DNA of 64,000 bases from Ostreococcus lucimarinus CCE9901 (lineage: Eukaryota; Chlorophyta; Mamiellophyceae; Mamiellales; Bathycoccaceae), in assembly GCF_000092065.1 (NCBI RefSeq), contig NC_009358.1, positions 620,001 to 684,000 of the forward strand. The letters are read 5' to 3'. Positions 8,585 through 18,300 of this stretch are shown here, one piece after another. The number at the start of each line of letters is the position of its first letter. Within the stretch, counting starts at the first letter, position 1. The notes beneath the pieces are model-generated. The model searched no databases, had not been told where the DNA came from, and worked only from the letters and a program-made list of their open reading frames with translations. A program made the translations under genes and the position numbers.

Positions 8585-10169
8585 GCGGCGTCGGCGCGCG
8601 CGCGTCGACGCGACGCCGAGCCCGCGCGGCGACGTCGACGCGAGCTCGAGCGCGCGCGAGCGCGCGACGGCGCGCGACGACGGCGTCGTGCGCACGCGCG
8701 TCGTGCGCGAGCGAGGGAGCGAGACGCCGAGAGAGGCGCGCGCGAGCGCGAGCGCGGAGGGGAGGAGGACGACGAATCGCGAGGCGCCGCGCGGCGCGAC
8801 GGGCGGCGGCGCGCGAGCGCGACGACGACGCGCGACGACGACGAAGGAGACGCGCGATGGCGTCGTCGACGCGACGATGACGACAGAAGGCGCGCCAGGG
8901 AGCGAACGCGGCGCTGGAGGGAGGGATCGACAGACGAAGAAGGAACGCGCGAGGACGCGCTGGGCGGACGCGCGGTCGCGAGCGAGAGGGACGTCGATGG
9001 GTCAAGATGAACGTATGAGCGTCGAGGACGAGCGAAATCTCGGGCGGGCGATACAGGCGTTGTTGCGAATCGAGCGCGAGGCGGAGATTTTGCGAGATGA
9101 GGCGGCGGCGACGAGGATTCAAGCGACGGAGGCGCTGGGCGCGGTCGAGGCGTTGGCGCTGCGAGAGAAAGCGGCCAAGCAGTCCAAGCGTCTGTTCGAA
9201 GACACGCTCGCGTTGCGATTAGAGTACGACAGCCCGGCGGCGATGAGAGCTGCGGAGCGCGAGGGGAAGATGGCGCGGAAGAGGCTCGTGACGGCGAACA
9301 TGGCCTTTGCAGCGAGCATCGCGCGAAAGCTGTACGATAGAATTCCCGCCATGGAAAAGGCGGGGATGAGTAGGCAAGACATGGTTCACGAGGGCGCCAC
9401 CGGTCTCGTTCGCGCGAGTGAGCTATTCGATCCTTCAAAAGGATTCAGATTCACGACGTACGCTCACGCATGGGTTCGTCAGGCCATCGTACGCGGCGTG
9501 CACGCCAACGGCAGAACGATTCGCGTCCCTTCGCACGCTCACGTTCTCAAGAAGGCGGCTTACGAAAAGCAGCTCGAGATGCAAAGCGAACTCGGTCGCA
9601 GCGCGACGAAAGAAGAAATTGCCGACTCTTCGTCGCGCTTCACCGTGGAGATGCTGGAGAAGTTCAAGGATTTGAGCATGGATCCTCTCAGCCTGGACGC
9701 GAACGCCTCGCAGGAAACGGACGAACTCGATCTCGCAAGCCCCGACGACGCCGCCGAACTCGGTCCATCCGATGCCGTGGCGCGGGAGATTGAGAGGGAT
9801 TTCCTTCGAAACGAGATCAGAGCGAGTTTGGACCGACTACCCGCGCCGCAAGCGTACGTCCTCCGACGCCGTTTCGGTCTCATCGGCGACGGTCCGATGA
9901 CGCTCGCCGAAATCGGCGCCGCGCTCAACAAGACCGGTGAAGGTGTCCGCTACCTCGAGAAGAAAGCGCTCGAAAACCTCAAACGACAAGATGGTATCAC
10001 TGTCGATGGCGTCACCGTCTCGCTCGCACAGCATTTGGATACGTCCAACGACGCGAGGGCGTCGATGGCGACGGCGCCCGCGAAACCAAAACGCAGACGC
10101 GCCAAGACCAAGACCACGACGATCGCGCCGTCCGCGCTCGATCTCGTGCGCTCGATCGATTTAGCATAG
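8523..10169 (+). CDS. Plastid RNA polymerase sigma factor (sigma-70 family)
   Basis: Nuclear-encoded sigma factor that directs the plastid-encoded RNA polymerase to promoters. It has 548 residues. The N-terminus is a basic leader containing a VG repeat from a GGCGTC microsatellite, followed by a long Arg/Ala-rich stretch. Region 2 spans about 255-345 with ANMAFAASIARKLYDR, DMVHEGATGLVRASELFDPSKGFRFTTYAHAWVRQAI (read in parts), and the promoter-melting aromatics F-T-T-Y-A-H-A-W. Region 3 follows (HVLKKAAYEKQLEMQ), and region 4 near 435-490 has LDRLPAPQAYVLRRRFGL and an HTH, MTLAEIGAALNKTGEGVRYL. The C-terminal tail is basic. It is 153 bp downstream of the malic enzyme gene on the same strand. 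Confidence 0.93.
8548..8584. repeat. Hexanucleotide microsatellite (GGCGTC)n in sigma factor leader
   Basis: About five to six copies of a GTCGGC/GGCGTC hexamer encode a Val-Gly run in the presumed transit peptide. Confidence 0.8.
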
Positions 10170-10314
10170 CATAGATGGTCTCGCTCGGAGCGCTTCGAGC
10201 TGAGACGCGCAACACATAGTCCATTTTTTTAACGCATTCTTCGCAGAGCCGCGCGCGCTCGCAAAACAACCGACGAGTGGATAACAACCTCCTCATTCCC
10301 ACACACGCGTTCCC

Positions 10315-10866
10315 ATGCGCGTCCTCGCCGTCGCGCCCGCGGTCGGGCCCGCGCGCGCGACGAAGGCGTCCGCGCCGACGCGCCGCGCCGCGCTCGCGAT
10401 GTTCCTCGCCCCCTCGCTCACCGTCGTCGCTCGAAACGACGCCGCGATGGCGAAGACTGATTACGAAACCGACGCCAAAGCCGTGCTCGACGCGCAGCGC
10501 AAGCTTCTGCGCGACGGCAAGGGCGACGCGTACGCGACGTACCGCAAAGCCGCGGACGAGTTTTTCGCGACGTACAAGTTTGATCACAAAGGACACACGA
10601 ATTCGTTTTCGCAGACGACGAACCTGGACGTCATCGTCGAGACGCAGCGCGAATATTTAGACGCGAAGGGATTGAAGTGGGATAAAACGCAAGTACCACC
10701 GTCGAGCAGTAACAAAGGAGCGATGCTCGATGCGTATCTGGCGAACGGAGAGCGATGCTTGGTGAAGGAGGCGTACCCGCCTTTTGGCGAGATTCGCAAA
10801 GACGAGTCGATGCTCGCTGAATGGAAGGCGATCGAGTGCACGCAAGGTTTGGTGAAGCCGAAGTAG
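10315..10866 (+). CDS. Small thylakoid-lumen-type protein of unknown function
   Basis: A 183-residue protein. Residues 1-45 look like a two-part lumen-targeting signal: an Ala/Arg/Thr-rich stretch, a twin arginine (PTRRAALAMFLAPSL), a hydrophobic core and an A-A-M-A cleavage-like site. The mature part is soluble and helical, starting near KTDYETDAKAVLDAQRKLL, with Tyr/Lys/Asp-rich segments (YKFDHKGHTNSF) and one Cys in ANGERCLV and one in IECTQG. Targeting of this form is typical of photosystem II accessory and other lumen proteins (PsbQ, PSB27 and similar), but I do not recognise a specific family. It is downstream of the sigma factor on the same strand, 145 bp away, and convergent with the next gene. 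Confidence 0.75.
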   Translation: MRVLAVAPAVGPARATKASAPTRRAALAMFLAPSLTVVARNDAAMAKTDYETDAKAVLDAQRKLLRDGKGDAYATYRKAADEFFATYKFDHKGHTNSFSQTTNLDVIVETQREYLDAKGLKWDKTQVPPSSSNKGAMLDAYLANGERCLVKEAYPPFGEIRKDESMLAEWKAIECTQGLVKPK

Positions 10867-10919
10867 GAAAAAGACACATGTTTGTTATCGTACATAGTTT
10901 GTGTCGATCTATATCATCG

Positions 10920-11876
10920 TCACACGTGACGCTTGTCACCCTTGCTCGCCGCGGACTTTTTCGCGTTCTCCGCGTTGTACACCGGGAGGCGGATGTCGTA
11001 CGTGTCCGCCGCCACGCGAAGACCGATACCTGCGCTTACGCCCGCGATGATCCGCAAAGACGGCGGCGCACCGGCTTGACGCGCGATGATGTACGCCAAC
11101 GCCCCGGTGGCGGCGGTCGTGGCGTAGATATCGGCGTACGAGTGAAAGATTCTCGTTGGCCGTTGAACTAAAATATCGCGCACGATGCCCCCAAACGTAG
11201 CCGTCATAATTCCGCACAACACCTGCGCAATCATAGGTACGCCCGCGCGTATGCCATTTTGCGTGCCGATGACGCAAAAAGCCCCGACTCCCAACGCATC
11301 GCTCGCCTCGATCCAATAATCATCATCGGTAAATCCAAACTGTTTCTTCGCGCTCTCCCAGCCGCAAAACGTCGCCAACGCCGTGCCCGCCGCGATCCAC
11401 AAGTACTCCTGCTCCTCCATCCAAAACGCCCGCCGTCCTTGACCGAGCAAAATATCTCTCACCGTACCCCCGCCCACCGCGGTGATGGTGCCGACCGCGG
11501 TGCATCCGAACGCGTCCATCCCGCTCGCCGCCGCGAGCAGGCTCCCCGTCATCGCGAACGAGCTCGTGCCAAAGTAATCCGCCAACCGTAGCGCGCCTGG
11601 GACGGTGAAGTTCGGATAGCGAGGCATACCGTCTGGATGTACCGTAGGGGCGCCCACCTGCGCATCCGCGGCGAACGAGCGCGCGTGCGCGCGCGTCCGC
11701 GGTCGTGTGTTCGCGAGCGATGACTTCACGCGTCCCGACGCGTCGAAAGATTTGCACGCGCCCGTGTTGAGCGACGCGCGCGCCGTGGACACCGCCGACG
11801 CGGAAGCAGATGACGCGAACGATGCGCGAGCGAATCCCGCGGACGCGAGGTCAGCGAGACGCTTGCGAGTGGACAT
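10920..11876 (-). CDS. TRIC/UPF0126-type membrane protein (bacterial-type)
   Basis: A 318-residue membrane protein with two copies of the UPF0126 (bacterial TRIC-type) domain. Each copy carries the glycine/arginine-aspartate signature: GGGTVRDILLG near residue 135 and FGGIVRDILV near 229. About seven hydrophobic segments are visible, starting near YFGTSSFAMTGSLLAAASG. The first 85 residues are basic and Ser/Ala-rich and probably target an organelle. Bacterial and archaeal relatives include trimeric cation channels; several older annotations only say membrane protein of unknown function, so the channel role is inferred. The ATG at 11876 follows a short AT-rich promoter region. The family's bacterial distribution makes a plastid or transferred origin possible. 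Confidence 0.9.
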   Translation of the reverse strand: MSTRKRLADLASAGFARASFASSASASAVSTARASLNTGACKSFDASGRVKSSLANTRPRTRAHARSFAADAQVGAPTVHPDGMPRYPNFTVPGALRLADYFGTSSFAMTGSLLAAASGMDAFGCTAVGTITAVGGGTVRDILLGQGRRAFWMEEQEYLWIAAGTALATFCGWESAKKQFGFTDDDYWIEASDALGVGAFCVIGTQNGIRAGVPMIAQVLCGIMTATFGGIVRDILVQRPTRIFHSYADIYATTAATGALAYIIARQAGAPPSLRIIAGVSAGIGLRVAADTYDIRLPVYNAENAKKSAASKGDKRHV

Positions 11877-12047
11877 GACGAGCGGCGCTGTGCGGGCGGG
11901 ACGGGGCCAGCGCGAACGAACGACGCGAACGCGATCGGATTCGACAAGGCAAGATGCGCGCTATGGCGGTGATTAAATCAATTCTAGCGAAATAAATGTC
12001 AACGGTCGTGCGCACGCAGCGGCGAGAATCGAGCCTCGCGATTCAAT

Positions 12048-12077
12048 AGGCGTGAAACGTTATTACGTTTCACGCCT
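12048..12077. repeat. Perfect inverted repeat (13-bp arms, 4-nt loop) over the FKBP stop codon
   Basis: Left arm aggcgtgaaacgt at 12048-12060, loop tatt at 12061-12064, right arm acgtttcacgcct at 12065-12077. The TGA stop of the minus-strand FKBP gene (12072-12070) lies inside the stem, so its mRNA would end its reading frame in a stable hairpin. Possible roles include 3' end formation or mRNA stability. Confidence 0.85.
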
Positions 12078-12777
12078 CGTCCACGTTGACGCCGAGCAAG
12101 GTCACCTTGAAGAACACGTCCGCTCCCGCGAAGGGGTGATTGGCGTCCAAAACAACTTTCTCGGCGTCCATCGCGCGCACCACCGCGGGTTGCCCGTTGA
12201 CGAGAGTCACCGTCAATCCTTCGACCAAACCTCCCTTATCCGACCACTCGGCGCGCAAGCGCGCGATTTCCTCGTGATTCGCCGGCACGCTAAATAACAA
12301 GTTCGGATCGTAATCACCCCCGCTCGCGCTCACCACCGCACTATTTCCAACGTTCAGCTTCCGCACCGCCTCATCGAACGCCTTAAACAGCGGATTTCCC
12401 ATGACGTCGCTCGCGCCGACCTCAAACGTCACCGCCTCCGTCGCCGCCGCGTCTTGCAAAACCTCCCCTTCCCCAGTCTCCACGCCGAACTGAATCTTCA
12501 CGATGTCACCGGTCACGGGAAACCCTTCGCTCGCGTCCGCGCGCGCGTCTTCGTGCACGCTCATGCGCGTGGCGAAGCCCTTTTGACCTTTTCGCACGTC
12601 TTGGAGAATGGTGCCGATGAAATCGACGTCAGGCATCTCAAACGTCTCGTCCTCCGCGCTCGCGCGACGCCGCGCCGCGCGCCCGCGCGCCGACGCCGCG
12701 CGCATCGAGCGCTTCCCCGTCGTCGTCGCGCGCGGCGCCCGGACGCGCGCGGCGCTCGACGTCGTCGTCGCGAACAT
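12070..12777 (-). CDS. FKBP-type (SlyD-like) peptidyl-prolyl isomerase, organelle-targeted
   Basis: A 235-residue protein. The first 45 residues (Met-Phe-Ala-Thr-Thr-Thr-Ser-Ser start, Arg/Ala-rich) look like a plastid transit peptide ending near RRRASAEDE. The mature part has an FKBP core: GDIVKIQFGVETGEG, then VTFEVGASDVMGNPLFKAF, KLNVGNSAVV, and the C-terminal strand VFFKVTLLGV. The inserted segment LTVTLVNGQPAVVRA and the VVLDANHPFAG motif are typical of SlyD-like FKBPs, whose insert domain binds unfolded chains. The ATG at 12777 shares its CATG with the start of the divergent GLTP gene; an alternative ATG at 12705 gives a shorter leader. The frame is open upstream to 13170, but that part is antisense to GLTP and is not used. 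Confidence 0.85.
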   Translation of the reverse strand: MFATTTSSAARVRAPRATTTGKRSMRAASARGRAARRRASAEDETFEMPDVDFIGTILQDVRKGQKGFATRMSVHEDARADASEGFPVTGDIVKIQFGVETGEGEVLQDAAATEAVTFEVGASDVMGNPLFKAFDEAVRKLNVGNSAVVSASGGDYDPNLLFSVPANHEEIARLRAEWSDKGGLVEGLTVTLVNGQPAVVRAMDAEKVVLDANHPFAGADVFFKVTLLGVNVDEA

Positions 12778-13423
12778 GCCGAGCGTCGAGCAGTGCGGCC
12801 TCGCGCGGCAGAGCGCGCCTCGCGGCGGCATGCCGTCGCGCGTGGCGCGCGTCATCGACGCGCTCGACGCGCTCGACGCCGACGTCGAGTTCACGCGCCC
12901 CGGGGACGTGGACGCCGCGCGGTTTTGCGACGTCATGGATGCCATGCTCGAAGTCATCGCCGCGCTCGGCTTCGCGTTCGAGCTCGCGAAGGCGGACGTA
13001 TCGAAGAACGTGCGACGGATTCGAGACGTGGTTCGGGCGCGCGGCGAGGCGCGGGCGTCGCTGTTCGAGGCGATCGCGCGCGACCGCGAGGCGGGCGGAC
13101 GGGTCTGGGTGCCGGCGCTCTGGTTGCGGCGGTTCGGCGGCTTCGTCGTGGGTTTGCTCGGGGAACTCACGCGAGACGCGAGCTTGGATCTCCGGACGTG
13201 CGGGGCGAGGTCGTACGAGCGCGCGCTGAAGCCGTATCACGGGTTCGCGTTGCGAGGGGTTTTCGCGGCGGCGTTGGCGATGCCGCCGAGCAGAGCGCAG
13301 TTCTGCGCTGTGGCTGGGAGCGAGGAGGAGATGCGCGCGTGTGTGGCGAAGTTTGCGCCCGTCATGGACGCGCTCGACGGATTCTTAACGGCGGAAGGGT
13401 TGAACGACCCGACTCCGGTGTAA
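12776..13423 (+). CDS. Glycolipid/ceramide-1-phosphate transfer protein (GLTP/ACD11 fold)
   Basis: A 215-residue all-helical lipid transfer protein that would move sphingolipids between membranes. Landmarks: KADVSKNVRRI near residue 78 (Asp and Asn of the headgroup site), WVPALWLRRFGGFVVGLL near 115 (stacking Trp), and LKPYHGFALRGVFAAAL near 155 (conserved His), followed by MPPSRAQFC. Size and order match GLTP and the plant ACD11 group, whose members bind ceramide-1-phosphate; Val-Ser between Asp and Lys leaves the exact ligand open. The ATG at 12776 overlaps the divergent FKBP start on the same CATG. A second in-frame ATG at 12830 would still retain most of the domain. The frame further upstream is antisense to FKBP and was not used. 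Confidence 0.85.
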   Translation: MPSVEQCGLARQSAPRGGMPSRVARVIDALDALDADVEFTRPGDVDAARFCDVMDAMLEVIAALGFAFELAKADVSKNVRRIRDVVRARGEARASLFEAIARDREAGGRVWVPALWLRRFGGFVVGLLGELTRDASLDLRTCGARSYERALKPYHGFALRGVFAAALAMPPSRAQFCAVAGSEEEMRACVAKFAPVMDALDGFLTAEGLNDPTPV

Positions 13424-13497
13424 AATATTTGCGCTCAAAGCGCGTTAGAGTAGAAGTGTATTTGAAGAGCGGAACGTTTGGTTCGATTGCAAGGATT

Positions 13498-14999
13498 TTA
13501 ATCATCCATAGTGTTGTACATGGAGAAGTCTGGCATCGATGCCGATGATACCAGACCCTTCTTCATTTTTCGCATAGATGGCGGCGCGCGCAAGCCCTTG
13601 TCAAGGCCAAGCTCAGCGATTTTATCGCGTTCTTCTTCGGCTTCGCGTGCGTCGTCGTCGTCCGACTGGCCCGCGGCTTCTCGAATCTTTGATAAATCCG
13701 GCACAGAGCTAACCTTGACGAACTTGCCCTTGACTCGCGGGCGGTTGTCAGCGCATGCTTTGCGCGATTGATACCGAATCACCTTGTTGAAGTTTCGATT
13801 CTTCCTCTTTTCCTTCCATCGTTTCAATCGCTCGAGACGCGTCTGCGGCTGCGGTAACCCGGCGTACGTATCCGATCCCGAAGGTGGGCCTTCTGGAATC
13901 GAGCGTAACGCGTCAGCCATCGCAGAATGTCCATTCGCATCCCCTGCGCCGCTCGATGCGACCGTCTGATTGTCCAAATCGCTCTCGGGTTCGCGTTTGA
14001 CAGCCACCGCGCTCAGCTTCCCCGCGAGAGATTCAAAACCCATATCGCTAGACTCAGGCGATGGCGAGCCGAACGCGCCGTACGATGGATTCAATTCTAA
14101 AAACCGCACCGCAGAATCGTCCAAAATTGGACCTAAAAAGCCGCTCGACGAGGCATACTCGCCGACCCGACGTAACGCCTCGATTTCGCTCTTCGACATC
14201 CCCACCGAGTCGCTATACTTGCTTCCCGATCGCTCCCCGTCGATTTCTCGATTCACCACCCCATCCTTCGCCGCATCTTCATCATCGAGCGGGTCCCTCA
14301 AGAAGCTCTCCGGATCGATCCCATCAGCGTCAAGCTCGCCCAAATTCTCGTCCCAAAACGCTCCGTCCAACGTTTCCACCGGAAACGACGACGACGGCAT
14401 CATGGGATTACTCAAATACTCATCGCATATCCCGATCACATCATCCGTCGTCACCTCAACGTCATCGCCGTCGCCGTACGCATCGCTCATCCGTCTCGAA
14501 TCCGCATCCTCCGCGCCGTGCGCGCCGACCCCTCGCCCGTTCGTCCCGAGCGCCGTGCGCTCGTGCTTACTCGCGATCGCGTTCGCCGCGTGCACGCGCG
14601 CATCGCACGCATCGCACAGGTACGCCTGCGTCACCGTCGTTCGCACCACCGTCAGTCGTCGCGCGCGTCTTCGCGCGCGCTTTCGTCGCCGCGCGTCGTC
14701 CGAACGTCCCCGTTCGTCGTCGTCGTCTTATCGTTATCCGAAGCGCCATCCTCTCCGACCGCGCCTCGCCGCCGCGCGTCGCGCGCGCGCGTCCCGCGCG
14801 TCGTCGACGCGTCGCGAGCGCGTCGTCTCCCGGTCACCGCGCGCGCCGTCGCGCGCACCTCGTCCTGCGCGCAGTACCAACTCGCCGCGCGCCGCGCGCC
14901 TTCGGGACACGATTCGCACGCGGCGCCCGTCGCGTCGCGCGTCGCGTCCTCGGCGCGCGCGCGATCGGACGCGCTCGCGCGCGCGTCGCTCGGCGCCAT
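13498..14999 (-). CDS. CONSTANS-like B-box/CCT transcription regulator, spliced
   Basis: Two exons: 14999-14859 and 14625-13498, 422 residues in all. Exon 1 ends in the first half of a B-box (CESCPEGARRAASWYCAQDE) and exon 2 opens with the second half (AYLCDACDARVHAANAIASK), so the zinc ligands C-x2-C, C-x2-D, C-x2-C and the two His come together only after splicing. Only one B-box is seen. The middle is acidic (VEVTTDDVIGICDEYLSNP). Near residues 300-345 lies the CCT domain: LERLKRWKEKRKNRNFNK, then IRYQSRKACADNRPRVKGKF, used for nuclear import and NF-Y/DNA binding. Land-plant relatives act in light, clock and flowering control. It is divergent from the giant gene (330 bp) and convergent with GLTP (74 bp). 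Confidence 0.9.
14626..14858 (-). other. Intron of CONSTANS-like gene (233 nt)
   Basis: Donor GTGCGC at 14858, branch-like GACTGACG about 30 nt before the end, acceptor GCAG ending at 14626. Phase 0. Retention would stop translation soon after half a B-box. It is the longest intron in the window. Confidence 0.85.
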
Positions 15000-15329
15000 G
15001 CGTCGCGCGAGCGCCGTGCGCGCGCGTGTGCGCGGCGCGCGCGGCGCGCGCGCGCGTAACGACTCGAGACCCGGGAGTCGGGCATCGGCGCGCGGTCCGA
15101 CCGACCGCCGAGCCGAGTCATCAACTCAATCCATCGCGGCGAACCAGGATGCGCCGCCTGCACTCGTCGCCGCGCGCGCCGACGCCGACGAAGCGTAGCG
15201 AACGTCGTGAACGTCGTTAACGTCGCGCTCCGCGCCCCCGCGCGCCGTCGTCGCGGCCCCGGTTCGACGTCGCGACGCGCGACGCGCGCGAACAGTTGAC
15301 GGTTAAGAAAAAGTCGCGCTTTGGCGGCG
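15000..15329. promoter_or_regulatory. Divergent intergenic region, CONSTANS-like / giant gene
   Basis: 330 bp between two divergent starts. The part next to the B-box gene is a run of GCGC-rich alternating sequence, and the middle holds gactcgagacccgggagtcg (an imperfect palindrome at 15061-15080). No coding exon or RNA gene was recognised. The last 40 bp before 15330 include an AT-rich gttgacggttaagaaaaag. Confidence 0.4.
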
Positions 15330-18300
15330 ATGCGCGCCCGGTTCGCGCGCGGCGCGTCGATGTCGGCGCTTCTGCTCGCGCTGTGCGCTTTGGCGTCGCT
15401 CTTAGGCGTCGCTCGGGGCGGTGGTTCGCCGTCGCCGTCCCCCGTGCACTGTTCGGCGAGGTGGATCGACGTCAACAAAGGGGGCTGCCCAAGCTGCGGA
15501 CCAGGCACGTATAGTAAGCGATACCAAATCGATCGCGATCCCGCGTACGATGGACGACGGTGTCCTCATGTCAACGGGCATGTGTCTTATGGACATGATT
15601 GCGAGGCACCGCCATGTCCGCCGCCGCCGCCATCGCCGCCGCCGCCGTCGCCACCGCCGCCGCCGCCGGGACAGTTTGTTCCCGTGCAGGTATCCATCAA
15701 CGATCCCGTGCCGAGAGTGTCAGATGCGTACGACTTTCACATTCTCACCTCACATCCTTCGTGCGATTCACAAAACGATTGTTTTGAGAGTCACATCGAG
15801 ACGGACGTGAGCGAGCATCACGTCGGACTCAGGTGCGACGTCACCGTGCAAAAGAAGGACCAAGTTTGTGCGACATTCGGTCGTCACATGCCTTGCAGGC
15901 TGTGGAATGACTTTTATCCAACAACTTTAACCCTCACGGATGAGCATGGTGACATCGTCGAAGGCGATTACGTCATTGAGTATGAATGCTACTTTGAACT
16001 CGCAAACGGCGAGCTCGTACCTGAGCCGACCAAGGTGAAGAAGACGCTGCACGAGTTCAGCGTATCCAAAGGGTGCGATTTGAAAATGAATTTGAATCGA
16101 GATTCCAAAGCAGAGCTCGCGGCGTATCTCCTCAGTGGCGCCGATGAATTCAATATCGCTGACTGCTCGAGTTTGAAGAGTATTTACGCCGCGAAGGAGG
16201 CCGTGTTCCGTATTTTCGATTCAAACCCGACAGATGGCCGACTCGATCACGAAGAAATCCTCATCGGTGTTGAGGCACACAGCATGGATACACAGATAGT
16301 GAATCATTGGAAGGACATCGTCGACGCTGAGGGTGGCGATGGACTGTTCCTCACACTTTCGAACTTCATGTCGGCAGACATCGCGCCTCGCGGTTGTCAA
16401 TCCGGCGCCGGTGACGTCGTGACGTTCACGGAGGCGACGTATCCAACGAGTGATCCTGGACGTGAAACGGGATCCAGGCAATGCGGAGAGATGGCGGGAT
16501 CTATGAAGACCACGTGGTCGTTTCCTCGATCAATGCAACTCGGCGATTGGTCGTGCGTATACATCGACGGGCTTTTGTACAGTCAATTGCTCGCCCAAAC
16601 GAGCCGAAACGCCGTATCGATGCAGAACAGCGTGACAGATATTCGCCCTGTCATTGGCTCTTTTCATGATGCAGAGCAATCTCTCGCTGCGCATTTCACG
16701 TTCGCAGGCGTGTCAAACGCAAGGCTGATTTCTTCAGAATCGCCGCGGGCGGATGGCCAAGAAGTGGTTCCAACCCTCTCCATCGATGATACGTATACAG
16801 GTAGTCTGCGAGTCTTCACGGCTTCTCAACACGGTAAACACGGGGCGTGCCTGAACAGCTGCCAAGGTTGTACCTTCCATTCGTACAAGTACATTGGGGA
16901 ACCGTTCAAGAATGATTTTGCCGTGTCGATGCAAATATTCATTCCTACACAGCTTTCGAGCAATTCTGGCTTTCGGAAGAAGTCGGAACCTCTCATGAGC
17001 TTCACTTCAGATGCATCTGGTAGTATGCAGCACAGCATCAAGTTACGATTGGGCACGGCACTCTCGAAGTTTTCACTTCAATTTATACATGAAAAAGTAA
17101 ACAGCGTGACGGGTCATCGAGATGAGCTATCAGAGCCCATTCCTCTGGGTGCGTTTGGACGCTGGACGTCAATTGGATTTTCTTTCCACCCAAAAGATGG
17201 TCTCACGTTGTACAGGTTCAGCGTTGAGGGAGGTAGGGTAACACATGAAATCAAGGTGCCGAGCAATAACGATGAGTGGAAATCGAGACTGCGAGACACG
17301 TTGCATTTGATGCACCGTCGTGAATTTTTCAAAGAGAACCGAATAGAATACGACGATCTTCGCGTGTACACTGGCCGAGTAAAGAACAACACATTCATAG
17401 ACGCGTATAAGTGCGACGCGTTGGGTGCTCAGTGTGCACCTCGAGCACACGCAACGCCAAACTCACGTCGCGTCGTATGTGTCATGCTGGATGTCCACGA
17501 CAGTAGTGGAGGAGACGCCCGTGCGCCGTATTCCTGCACCGGTGCCCTGTACTACGACGGCGGCGCCATTGAAGTGCGCGCGAAAATGGATCTCACTGGA
17601 GTCGCATTCGAATTCCGCGACACGGCTTGGCACGAATCATCTTTTGAAATCTTGCGACGCACGCACGATCCAAGTGGCGATAACGCGTTTGATACAGTCG
17701 TACTCGTTGACGGTGGTTTGAACGGCTGTGCGTCGATGTTTTCGTCGATTACGTATCTCGACCGAGAGGCTGGTCAGCAGCCCAACTCTCGCTGGCAGTA
17801 CAAGATCAAAACAAAGACGGACGATGTCGATGTAAGCTTTTTGTCGCTCACTACTCATTTTAAAACGCCTTGGATTGGTCAAATTGTGGGCGAAGTGATG
17901 GCCGGTAAGTCGGTTGTTCCTGTTGGCGAAGTCCGCATTTGCGCAGACTTCGTGAAGCCCAACGGTACTTTTCTGATGTATCGCAGTCACAATCACTCTA
18001 ATCTGGCTTTGCACATGCCCGTCGTTCACACATCTAATCTCACTATCTCAGCAGAACAACAGGCGCATCGAGCTACGGACGGCTTACACTTGAAGCCTGA
18101 CTCGATTCGTGTCGCAAGAGGACAGTATTTGCGCGTCAACCTCGACTATTGGAGCGCAATACAAGAGGTCGAAGTGTGCACCGCAACCGGAGAGAACAAT
18201 TTCAGAACTTTCGTGCGGGAGTTCGATCCGGGATACTCTGTGAATCACGGTCACGAGTGCAAATTACGAGAAACTAACGCAACCCAAACTTTCAGCGCAT

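Noticed and set aside
8443-9438. 331-residue minus-strand frame opposite the sigma factor
   Set aside because: Antisense shadow of a gene with clear sigma regions 2 and 4.
12048-12077. Reading the hairpin as a rho-independent terminator
   Set aside because: The gene set is nuclear eukaryotic, and there is no U-tract after the stem on either strand; only a 3' hairpin is claimed.
12608-12775. Upstream extension of GLTP from 12608
   Set aside because: Antisense to the FKBP coding region; translation lacks any GLTP feature.
12778-13170. Upstream extension of the FKBP frame to 13170
   Set aside because: It lies antisense to the GLTP helices and reads as low-complexity Ser/Arg; the ATG at 12777 or 12705 gives a normal transit peptide.
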